From contig PBLV01000016.1 in assembly GCA_002721895.1 (NCBI GenBank), positions 75,561 through 89,008 of the forward strand: a stretch of DNA of 13,448 nt, in the 5' to 3' direction. The notes beneath the pieces were generated by a model. It did no database searches, had not been told where the DNA came from, and saw only the letters and a list, made by a program, of their open reading frames with translations. Below are positions 5,878 through 12,375 of this stretch, in pieces (positions within the stretch are counted from its first letter, which is position 1; every line of letters starts with the position of its first letter). A program made the translations under genes and the position numbers. The stretch comes from Verrucomicrobiales bacterium (GTDB lineage: Bacteria; Verrucomicrobiota; Verrucomicrobiae; Limisphaerales; UBA1100).

Positions 5878-8187
5878 ATGGTTATCAATACCAATATTGA
5901 GGCGCAAACTACGGCGAATAACCTCAACGTTAGCCAATCTATGCTGGCCAAGTCGCTCTCGCGGCTCAGCTCCGGCTCCAAGATCATTGTCCCGTCGGAC
6001 GACGCCGCTGGCTTGGCGGTGAGTTCCCGCTTGAACTCGCAGATTAAGCGGCTGGACTCCGCGCTTAGCAACGTCATCAACGCCGTCTCGTTCACGCAGA
6101 CGCAGGACGGCTTTATGAAGACGATCGACAAGGCCTACCGACGCATGGGTGAGCTGGCCATTCTCGCACAGGACACCACCAAGTCCGACGAGGACCGCGC
6201 GCTGTACAATCAGGAATTTCAGCAGCTCAAAAGTTATGTGTCTGAGACCACCAAGCAGGACTTTAACGGAGTGTCACTTTTTTCTGGTGCCACGTTGGAT
6301 GTTACGGTGGATGCCGATGGCACTACTTTCTCCATGGTGGGAATTAATTTAGGTGATCCTACTTACACTTCGGCAACGAACATGGGCGTGGATTCCTGGA
6401 AATTGACCGAGGATGCCTACATGCTGTCAAAGGACGGATATAAGGCTAACGCTACCACCTATAAGAGTTCGGTAGACCTTTGGAGATCGGCTGCAGGTAC
6501 TTGGTCTGCAGCGAATAACGGTGGGACAAAATTCAATTCCGGATCCTATATCTCAGAAGACATTTCCACCGTGGACACAAGTGCCACCAGCATTGCGAAG
6601 GATAACTTCATTGCGGGTGCCGCCATTTCCGGAGGCTTCAAGGCCGAATACGACGACAACGAACTCGAGAAAACCGCACACGGCCTGTCGACAGGCGATG
6701 CGCTTTCATTCCATACCAGTGCTCCTGGCGGTCTTAGCACAACCACCACCTACTATATTAATAAGAAGGATGATGACCACATTACTATTCACACCACCAA
6801 GGCCGACGCAAATGCCGGCATAAACAGGGTGGATTTAACCAGAACAGGTATTTCCGCAGCCAAGACGAACGTGGCTTCCTCGGTTGCAACTGTTGCAGTT
6901 GCCCAGAAGGATATCATAACGGTTACTGCGGGCAATCATGTTGGTGACACCTTTACAGCGACGGTCAATGGGAATTCTACAGCGGCTATAGCCAGTACTG
7001 TTGGTGATAATAATACAACGGCAACAAATTTGGCTGCTGCAATAAATGCTCTTGCAGGAGTTACTGCAGCAGCAGTTGGTAATGTGATTACCATTACAGC
7101 AGCAACTCCTGGAACACCTCTTACAGGGGCAACCAGTGTCGCGCTAGCTAACTCCGATGGTGGAAACAATCAGGTTGCAGCTATTCAGACCGGAGGTGCG
7201 GGAGCGTCTGTTGCTAATGTAGCTGGCTCTGCTGCCAAATTTACCAAGGCAGATCATGGATTGAGCGTTGGGGATCGGGTGACCATCACTAAGAATGCCC
7301 CCACTGCTTTCACCGCTTTGGATACCTATTATGTTCAGTCGGTCAGTGGTAATGATTTCACCCTTTCCGCGACCAGTGGAGGTGCGGCACTTGCGCCCAC
7401 CAGTGCAGTTGCCAACATGGAATTCACCACTGATACCGTGGCGGGCACTGCCAGCGGCACTGTTGGGACGCCATCGGGTACGGTGACGGCTACCAGTCAT
7501 GGTTTGGTAAATGGTGATAGAATCTCATTGAACAATGCTCACGGTGGTAAAACCGCTGGCGCATATTTCTTTGTTAGTCGCGTGGATGCCAACAGCTTCA
7601 AGATTTACGACACCGCTGTGAATGCACGTGCTGGTGGAGCAACTGGATTGCAGACATTTAACGCCTCTGGTGCGGTTCGCTTTAGCCTGATTGACTCAGA
7701 CACAAGTGTGGCAGTCCAAAACAAGAGCGATGCACTCAAGAAGGGCATGTACACCACCAACAACCCTGTTACCACTGGCGAGGATACCAATGCAGTACTC
7801 GCCAAGTCGGGCGAGGTGATTAACATCAGCAAAGCTACACAGGATATTTCCTCGTTCGCCACCGAGTTGGATGCGGATTACGACAACACAAACCTCAAGT
7901 CCGTGCTTTCCTCGCAGATTGCCCTGTCGTTGGTGAAACTGGCTATCACCCAGGTTGCGACTGACCGCGCGCGTCTTGGCGCAGTCCAATCGCGGCTTAA
8001 CTTCACCAACGAACAGTTGGCGGTCACAAAAGAGAACCTCTCGGCTGCGATCAGCCGTATTGCTGACGTGGACGTGGCTGAGGAAGCCACCGCCTATGCG
8101 CGTTACCAGATTCTGGTGCAGTCAGGCACCGAGATGCTCAAGCAGGCCAACCAACTGCCTCAGTCGGCACTCCAGCTCCTGAGGTAA
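5878..8187 (+). CDS. Flagellin FlaB (769 aa, repeats plus extra insert)
   Basis: Second filament subunit. Its first 150 residues differ from FlaA at about 12 positions by my hand alignment, and the last 77 at about four, so the D0/D1 ends are nearly interchangeable. The shared module at 150-250 is present. The outer region differs. It has three repeats with HG pairs at 268, 460 and 541, and between the first two an extra segment of about 128 residues (325-452) with no counterpart in FlaA or FlaC. There is no cysteine. ATG 5878 follows GAGGA by 4 bases, as in flaA. It has its own sigma-54 promoter at 5721, unlike flaA and flaC, so it can be expressed separately from fliW-csrA. flaC begins 70 bases downstream. 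Confidence 0.96.
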   Translation: MVINTNIEAQTTANNLNVSQSMLAKSLSRLSSGSKIIVPSDDAAGLAVSSRLNSQIKRLDSALSNVINAVSFTQTQDGFMKTIDKAYRRMGELAILAQDTTKSDEDRALYNQEFQQLKSYVSETTKQDFNGVSLFSGATLDVTVDADGTTFSMVGINLGDPTYTSATNMGVDSWKLTEDAYMLSKDGYKANATTYKSSVDLWRSAAGTWSAANNGGTKFNSGSYISEDISTVDTSATSIAKDNFIAGAAISGGFKAEYDDNELEKTAHGLSTGDALSFHTSAPGGLSTTTTYYINKKDDDHITIHTTKADANAGINRVDLTRTGISAAKTNVASSVATVAVAQKDIITVTAGNHVGDTFTATVNGNSTAAIASTVGDNNTTATNLAAAINALAGVTAAAVGNVITITAATPGTPLTGATSVALANSDGGNNQVAAIQTGGAGASVANVAGSAAKFTKADHGLSVGDRVTITKNAPTAFTALDTYYVQSVSGNDFTLSATSGGAALAPTSAVANMEFTTDTVAGTASGTVGTPSGTVTATSHGLVNGDRISLNNAHGGKTAGAYFFVSRVDANSFKIYDTAVNARAGGATGLQTFNASGAVRFSLIDSDTSVAVQNKSDALKKGMYTTNNPVTTGEDTNAVLAKSGEVINISKATQDISSFATELDADYDNTNLKSVLSSQIALSLVKLAITQVATDRARLGAVQSRLNFTNEQLAVTKENLSAAISRIADVDVAEEATAYARYQILVQSGTEMLKQANQLPQSALQLLR
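6850..7233 (+). other. FlaB-specific insert of about 128 aa with different codon use
   Basis: Residues 325-452 lie exactly after repeat 1 (which ends VDLTRTG, as in FlaA) and before repeat 2. The segment is Ala-, Thr- and Val-rich: GDTFTATVNG, then TATNLAAAINALAGVTAA, then GNVITITAATPG. This reads like small beta-alpha-beta modules such as the flagellin hook IN motif or phage-type surface domains (tentative). Codons here favour GCA, GCT, ACA and AAT, unlike the GCC/ACC-rich flanks, which suggests a separate origin. Confidence 0.6.
7240..7689 (+). repeat. Second and third FCCH-like repeats in FlaB
   Basis: Two units follow the insert, with cores at residues 455-516 (KADHGLSVGD, YYVQSVSGNDF) and about 525-603 (ATSHGLVNGD, FFVSRVDANSFKIYDTA). 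The first FlaB unit is upstream at residues 262-324 (about 6661-6849; KTAHGLSTGD, TYYINKKDDD) and aligns position for position with FlaA repeat 1. FlaB therefore has three units where FlaA and FlaC have four. Confidence 0.68.
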
Positions 8188-8222
8188 ATCGATTTAAACA
8201 AAACCACAGCAACGAATTGAAA

Positions 8223-8257
8223 TAACAGGAAGTTAATACACCACCCAAGGACGAAAA
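8223..8257 (+). promoter_or_regulatory. flaC leader hairpin with compensatory stem change
   Basis: TAAC (8223-8226), loop AGGAA (8227-8231), GTTA (8232-8235). Compared with flaA (CAAC/GTTG), the outer base pair has changed from C-G to T-A while the loop is identical. The Shine-Dalgarno AAGGA (8247-8251) is 6 bases before ATG 8258 and fits the CsrA core ANGGA. I see no promoter in the 70-base flaB-flaC gap. Confidence 0.58.
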
Positions 8258-10516
8258 ATGGTTATCAATACAAATGTCGAGGCCGAAGCCACCAAACACA
8301 ATCTGGCAGTTACCCAGACTAATCTGGCCAAATCCCTGTCGCGCTTGAGTTCCGGTTCCAAGATCGTGACTCCGTCGGATGACGCCGCCGGCTTGGCGGT
8401 AAGCAACCGTCTTGAAGCACAAATCAAGCGCATCGATTCCGCCTTGAGCAACGTGGTCAATGCCACTTCGTGGACACAGACTCAGGACGGTTTCATGAAA
8501 AACATCTCCACCGCCTTTCGCCGGATGAGCGAGCTGGCGATGCTGGCGCAGGATGCAACCAAGTCCAATGAAGACAGGGATTTGTATAACAAGGAGCTGC
8601 AGGAGCTGAAAAACTTCGTCATTGATTCCTCAAAGCAGGATTATAACGGCGTGTCTTTGTTTGCTGGTGTATCCCTTGATGTGACGGTGAATTCCGAGGG
8701 AACAACGTTCGGCATGGCAAGCATCGACTTGGGTGGGTACGAATATTCCCGGGCAGTAAATAGCGGAAAAGATGCGTGGAAATTGTCTTCGGATGCCTAT
8801 CAGCTTTCAAAGGACGGTTTCACGTTGAAAAACACGGGTTATAAGACGAGCGTGGATCTTTGGAGAGATACATCGGGAAATTGGTCGAAGGCTGACAACG
8901 GTGGCACCAAGATCAAGGCGGGCTCAATTGTCACTGAAGATGTAGGGTCCGTGGATACAAACGTTACCGTCTATGCCGCGGGTACTTTCGTGAATTCAGA
9001 AAATGCCGCAGTTGCCGTTAAGGGATTCAAGGTAGATGCCGAGAATAACAAGCTCGTTTTGGCTGAAAATCACGGATTGGCTAATGGTGATGCAATTAAA
9101 TTTAACGGTTCGGCGCCTGCTGGTTTGACAGCTGGGGAGACTTACTATGCAAAGAAGCTGGATGCGAATAATATCGAGGTTTATACGGATAAAACCCTGA
9201 TCAATAAGGTAAACATGTATCATCAAACTGAGGTGACCAATGTCTCCGTGACGGCTGCCGATAATACATTTACCAAGCAAAATCACGGGTTGAGCACCGG
9301 GGATGCGGTTGTATTCAACGATGCGTCAAATATTCCAGCGGGTGCCGCTGCGAATACGGTTTACTTTGTTAACAAGGTGACAAAGGACACATTCAAGCTC
9401 TATACGGATGCGGTAAAAGCTGACGCTGGCGGTGCGGCGGGGCTTGTTGGGATCACGTCAGATGGTGCCAATCTAAAGGTGGAGAGTAACGTCCTAAATG
9501 GAATTACTACAAATGCGACGACGGAGTCGTGGTCCAAGACAGGGCACGGGATGACGGATGGTGACGTGGTTCAGGTGGTGAATGCTGGAACTGCGCCTGC
9601 AAATTTGCCGGTAATGAGTGCCGGGGGTGCAGCATTCGCCCATTCGACGGACGCGCATGTGAAGGTAACCTCAAATAGTTCTTTTGATTTGTATAAAAGA
9701 AAGGTGGATGGAATATCCATTAATACAAATTCGACGACATTCAGCAAAACAGGTCATGGCTTGGCAAACGGAACCGAGGTGCAGTTCCTGAAAAAGGCGC
9801 CTGACGGCGCAGGCTATACGGCTTCGTATTATGTTAAGCAAATCGATGCTAATTCATTCACGTTGCATGCAACGGCGTCGGACGCAACTGCTGGTACAAA
9901 TAAGGTTTCAATTTCCTCGGATTACACAGATCTGACCTTGGTCACAGATAAGGTGCTAATTACCACCGCATCAACGGGCGAGGCTTATTTGAAGCTTAAG
10001 CAGGTTGGGGCGTACAATGTGGATGATCACAGCGTTACAGCGGGCAAGGATAATGCAAATATTGTCAAGAGAGGATATTTTGTGAGTGTAGATCCTGGCA
10101 CAAATGGGGAGGATACCCGTGCTGTTAAAATCAAGAGTGGTGAAATTGTATCCATCAACCAATCTGATCAGGATATTTCAGCGTTTGCAACGAAACAGGG
10201 CGGTGACTATAAGGATATCAATGTAAAATCGATTGCGGGGGCAAAGATCGCCTTGGACATGATCAAAAAAGCCATCACGAAGGTCGCTACTGATCGCGCG
10301 GGACTTGGCGCAACGCAAAGTCGATTGAATTTCACAAACGACCAGTTGAATATCACCAAGGAGAATCTTTCCGCTGCGATTAGCCGGATTACCGACGTGG
10401 ATGTTGCTGAAGAGGCAACGAGTTATGCGCGATATCAAATTCTTGTGGCTACGGGCACGCAGATGTTGAAGCAGGCTAATCAGCTGCCGCAGGGCGCCAT
10501 TGAATTGCTGCGGTAA
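8258..10516 (+). CDS. Flagellin FlaC (752 aa, most divergent paralogue)
   Basis: Third filament subunit, with the same plan: D0/D1 at 1-150 (MVINTNVEAE, SLSRLSSGSKIV, DDAAGLAVS), shared module 150-250 (LSKDGF, SVDLWRDTSGNWS, DNGGTK), four outer repeats (HG at 272, 343, 430 and 500), and a conserved C-terminus ending QLPQGAIELLR. Both ends differ more from FlaA and FlaB than those two do from each other, and its codons are more AT-rich. It therefore seems an older duplicate that has escaped recent homogenisation. There is no cysteine. It is translated from an AAGGA site and is probably cotranscribed with flaB. A strong hairpin lies 43 bases after the stop. Whether it forms a separate filament segment cannot be judged from sequence. 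Confidence 0.95.
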   Translation: MVINTNVEAEATKHNLAVTQTNLAKSLSRLSSGSKIVTPSDDAAGLAVSNRLEAQIKRIDSALSNVVNATSWTQTQDGFMKNISTAFRRMSELAMLAQDATKSNEDRDLYNKELQELKNFVIDSSKQDYNGVSLFAGVSLDVTVNSEGTTFGMASIDLGGYEYSRAVNSGKDAWKLSSDAYQLSKDGFTLKNTGYKTSVDLWRDTSGNWSKADNGGTKIKAGSIVTEDVGSVDTNVTVYAAGTFVNSENAAVAVKGFKVDAENNKLVLAENHGLANGDAIKFNGSAPAGLTAGETYYAKKLDANNIEVYTDKTLINKVNMYHQTEVTNVSVTAADNTFTKQNHGLSTGDAVVFNDASNIPAGAAANTVYFVNKVTKDTFKLYTDAVKADAGGAAGLVGITSDGANLKVESNVLNGITTNATTESWSKTGHGMTDGDVVQVVNAGTAPANLPVMSAGGAAFAHSTDAHVKVTSNSSFDLYKRKVDGISINTNSTTFSKTGHGLANGTEVQFLKKAPDGAGYTASYYVKQIDANSFTLHATASDATAGTNKVSISSDYTDLTLVTDKVLITTASTGEAYLKLKQVGAYNVDDHSVTAGKDNANIVKRGYFVSVDPGTNGEDTRAVKIKSGEIVSINQSDQDISAFATKQGGDYKDINVKSIAGAKIALDMIKKAITKVATDRAGLGATQSRLNFTNDQLNITKENLSAAISRITDVDVAEEATSYARYQILVATGTQMLKQANQLPQGAIELLR
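9047..9937 (+). repeat. Four FCCH-like repeats in FlaC
   Basis: Approximate units are residues 264-330, 331-408, 412-486 and 487-560, with cores NHGLANGD, NHGLSTGD, GHGMTDGD and GHGLANGT. Units 1, 2 and 4 keep the second-half signature (YYAKKLDANNIEVYTD, YFVNKVTKDTFKLYTD, YYVKQIDANSFTLHA). Unit 3 has a degenerate second half (VKVTSNSSFDLY). Confidence 0.7.
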
Positions 10517-10558
10517 ACCCATTTACGCGGGACAGTACAGATTGTGAACTGCTTCTGC

Positions 10559-10591
10559 CGTCCGGGGACGAGGGTTGATCGTTCCCGGACG
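10559..10591 (+). terminator. Strong hairpin terminator after the flagellin cluster
   Basis: CGTCCGGGGACGA (10559-10571) pairs with TCGTTCCCGGACG (10579-10591) over 13 bp, including one G-T, around a 7-base loop. It is followed by ATTTATATTTAAAG, which is AT-rich rather than a clean T-run. It sits between flaC and the next sigma-54 promoter, where a transcript end is expected. Confidence 0.7.
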
Positions 10592-10624
10592 ATTTATATT
10601 TAAAGTTTAAAATTAGATATATTA

Positions 10625-10640
10625 TGGCACGCAATGTGCT
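10625..10640 (+). promoter_or_regulatory. Sigma-54 (-24/-12) promoter of the 97-aa gene
   Basis: TGGCACGCAATGTGCT has a perfect -24 box (TGGCACG), GG at 10626-10627 and GC at 10638-10639 with exact N10 spacing. The -12 box is GTGCT instead of TTGCT. The predicted start is near 10651, at the ribosome binding site AAAGGA (10651-10656). The region upstream (10592-10624) is very AT-rich and contains TTTAAAGTTTAAA. Confidence 0.62.
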
Positions 10641-10664
10641 GCTCCAGTCCAAAGGATTTGAGCC

Positions 10665-10958
10665 ATGAATATTCATCCCAACATTGACCCCCAGTCGCCG
10701 CTTCAACCGCCCCAGGAATCACAGCCCGCGGATCAGGTGGCAAAGGCACCTACGCCGGCGCAGTTGATGTTCCAGTCCGATAGTGTGGATCTGGCACCTG
10801 TGGCCGAGCCCGCGCCGGAAAATGTGTCCATTCAGAGCGATGCCGATGCGGCCGCGGCGGCAGTGGCTGCGGCCCAGCAGATTCAGGAGGGTTCGCCGGA
10901 TGACCTGTACGACTGGAGCGGTATGACGCCGGAAAAGCTTAGGGAGCTTTTGAGTTGA
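10665..10958 (+). CDS. Small acidic protein of unknown function, probably motility-linked
   Basis: A 97-aa protein I do not recognise. The first 35 residues are Pro- and Gln-rich and look disordered. The middle contains DSVDLAPVAEPAPE, then an Ala-rich stretch likely to be helical (DADAAAAAVAAAQQIQ). The C-terminus is DDLYDWSGMTPEKLRELLS, a short amphipathic helix. There is no signal peptide, membrane segment or cysteine, and the protein is strongly acidic. ATG 10665 has AAAGGA 8 bases upstream. The sigma-54-type promoter and position right after the flagellins suggest a flagellar role. The D-S-V-D-L-A string loosely recalls phrases in FlgM-like proteins, but the family's C-terminal helices are not evident, so I do not assign FlgM. 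Confidence 0.75.
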   Translation: MNIHPNIDPQSPLQPPQESQPADQVAKAPTPAQLMFQSDSVDLAPVAEPAPENVSIQSDADAAAAAVAAAQQIQEGSPDDLYDWSGMTPEKLRELLS

Positions 10959-11050
10959 AGACAAATTTGCATCGTTTTCAACGCGATTCGGTTTCCTGAT
11001 TTTCCTTCGCGCTTGTCGATTCCCCCTTTAGCCTCGCGGAGTTGGCTTCC

Positions 11051-12247
11051 TTGAAGAACAAGCGTGTGTTGCTGGTTGGCGGCGGCATTGTTGGGTTGGC
11101 GACGGCGTTGAAGCTGTTGCGGCGGGAGCCGGATTGCCGGTTGACGGTTCTGGAGAAAGAAGCGGGAGTGGGGAGGCATCAATCGGGCAACAACAGCGGG
11201 GTGTTGCACTGTGGTCTTTATTACAAGCCCGGGTCTACCAAAGCGCGACTGGCTGTGGCGGGCATTCGGGAGATGGTGGATTTTTGTGCAGAGCATGGGA
11301 TTGCGCATGATGTCTGCGGCAAACTGGTGGTGGCCTGCAATGAAGCGGAAGTGGCGCGTTTGAAAAAACTCCAAGTGCGAGGAACGGAAAACGGGCTGAA
11401 AGGCCTAAAGTGGCTGGGTAAAGGGGAAATGCGAGAGATCGAGCCGCACGTGGGTGGTGTGGCGGCGTTGCATGTTCCGCAGGAGGGGATTGTGGATTAC
11501 CCCGCCGTGTGCCGAAAGCTGGCGGAATTGGTGCGTGAAGCAGGAGGAGAAATTGTTACTGAAGCAAAAGTGACGGAAATCTTACCCGTGGCTGGCAGGT
11601 GGAGGGTGATGTCCGTGGCTGGTGTGTACGAAGGGGATTGGCTGGTGAATTGTGCTGGGTTGCACTGTGACCGGGTGAGTCAATTGGCGGGAAATCAGCG
11701 GCAAGTCCGGATCGTTCCTTTTCGAGGTGAGTTCTATAAGTTGAAAAAATCCCGCCAAGAACTGGTCAGGCATTTGATTTACCCCACGCCGGACCCCGCA
11801 TTTCCGTTTTTGGGAGTGCATTTTACCCGGTTAATCGGCGGTGGAGTTGAGGCGGGACCCAATGCGGTTTTGGCATTTGCACGTGAGGGATACAGCAAAA
11901 CCCACGTAAATCCGTTGGATATGGCGGATTCACTTACTTTTTTGGGACTTTGGCGATTTTTGTTGAAGTACCCCCAAATGTGCCTGCAAGAACTGCGAGG
12001 ATCCTTCAGTAAGTCATTTTTCTGCGAAAACCTGAGGAAATTGGTTCCCGATGTGACTCCTGATGATTTGGAGACGGGCGGAACCGGCGTTCGGGCCCAA
12101 GCAATGGCGCCGGAAGGGGAATTGGTCCATGATTTTCATTTTGTAACTGGAAAAAACGCATTGCACGTCCTCAACGCCCCCAGTCCGGCGGCTACTGCAT
12201 CCTTGGCCATTGGGGGCGAAATTGCCGGTAAAATCCTGTCTTCATAA
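11051..12247 (+). CDS. lhgO: L-2-hydroxyglutarate oxidase/dehydrogenase (LhgO family)
   Basis: A 398-aa FAD-dependent enzyme of the DAO fold that oxidises L-2-hydroxyglutarate to 2-oxoglutarate, passing electrons to oxygen or the quinone pool. It has an N-terminal dinucleotide-binding motif VLLVGGGIVGLATAL (GGGIVG at 10-15), the ribose-binding acidic residue in TVLEKE (E35), and the family signature HQSGNNSGVLHCGLYYKPGS (43-62). The end is family-typical: GGTGVRAQAMAPEGELVHDF, then HVLNAPSPAATASLAIG. TTG 11051 is preferred as start. It has GGAG (11038-11041) 9 bases upstream and gives the usual short MKNKRVLLVGGG beginning, whereas TTG 11042 directly abuts that site. The gene has no sigma-54 site and looks like metabolic housekeeping placed between motility-linked genes. 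A paralogous DAO-fold oxidase is the main alternative. Confidence 0.9.
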   Translation: MKNKRVLLVGGGIVGLATALKLLRREPDCRLTVLEKEAGVGRHQSGNNSGVLHCGLYYKPGSTKARLAVAGIREMVDFCAEHGIAHDVCGKLVVACNEAEVARLKKLQVRGTENGLKGLKWLGKGEMREIEPHVGGVAALHVPQEGIVDYPAVCRKLAELVREAGGEIVTEAKVTEILPVAGRWRVMSVAGVYEGDWLVNCAGLHCDRVSQLAGNQRQVRIVPFRGEFYKLKKSRQELVRHLIYPTPDPAFPFLGVHFTRLIGGGVEAGPNAVLAFAREGYSKTHVNPLDMADSLTFLGLWRFLLKYPQMCLQELRGSFSKSFFCENLRKLVPDVTPDDLETGGTGVRAQAMAPEGELVHDFHFVTGKNALHVLNAPSPAATASLAIGGEIAGKILSS

Positions 12248-12249
12248 AC

Positions 12250-12277
12250 AAAAAAACGCTTTTATTAGGCTTTTTTT
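12250..12277 (+). terminator. Weak A/T-tract hairpin after lhgO
   Basis: Seven A (12250-12256) and seven T (12271-12277) can pair, extended by GC/GC after a bulged C, and the T-run itself would be the slippery tail. It starts 3 bases after the lhgO stop. A-run/T-run hairpins of this kind can end transcription in either direction. Confidence 0.4.
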
Positions 12278-12289
12278 GTGAAAATGGCT

Positions 12290-12299
12290 CTCATATGAG
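12290..12299. promoter_or_regulatory. 10-bp palindrome upstream of the glycosyltransferase promoter
   Basis: CTCATATGAG is a perfect palindrome 13 bases before the -24 box at 12313. It could be an operator, but a 10-bp palindrome alone is weak evidence. Confidence 0.25.
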
Positions 12300-12312
12300 C
12301 TGGTTTTCTTCT

Positions 12313-12328
12313 TGGCACCTTATTTGCT
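12313..12328 (+). promoter_or_regulatory. Sigma-54 (-24/-12) promoter of the glycosyltransferase
   Basis: TGGCACCTTATTTGCT has GG at 12314-12315 and GC at 12326-12327, exactly 10 bases apart. The -12 box TTGCT is perfect and the -24 box is TGGCAC. The predicted start is near 12339. It lies downstream of the in-frame ATG at 12295, so that ATG cannot be the start from this promoter. Confidence 0.72.
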
Positions 12329-12375
12329 GTGTAGAGGTCGGAACCCGTATGGATGCAGGTTTCGGAAGGATTGGA

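Noticed and set aside
4098..9937. CRISPR array or DNA-level tandem repeat in the flagellin genes
   Set aside because: The repetition is at protein level and degenerate, in frame and within coding sequence, with no constant repeat-spacer pattern.
10665..10958. Calling the 97-aa protein FlgM (anti-sigma-28)
   Set aside because: Only a short DSVDLA-like string is suggestive; the helical C-terminal FlgM domain is not evident and the local promoters are sigma-54 type.
12285..12300. Second sigma-54-like site TGGCTC ... GAGC before the glycosyltransferase
   Set aside because: GG and GC are 11 bases apart, not 10, and the -12 box is poor; the site at 12313 is far better.
12295..12375. Longer glycosyltransferase start at ATG 12295
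   Set aside because: It precedes the sigma-54 promoter at 12313 and lacks a ribosome binding site; ATG 12376 has AAGGA in place.
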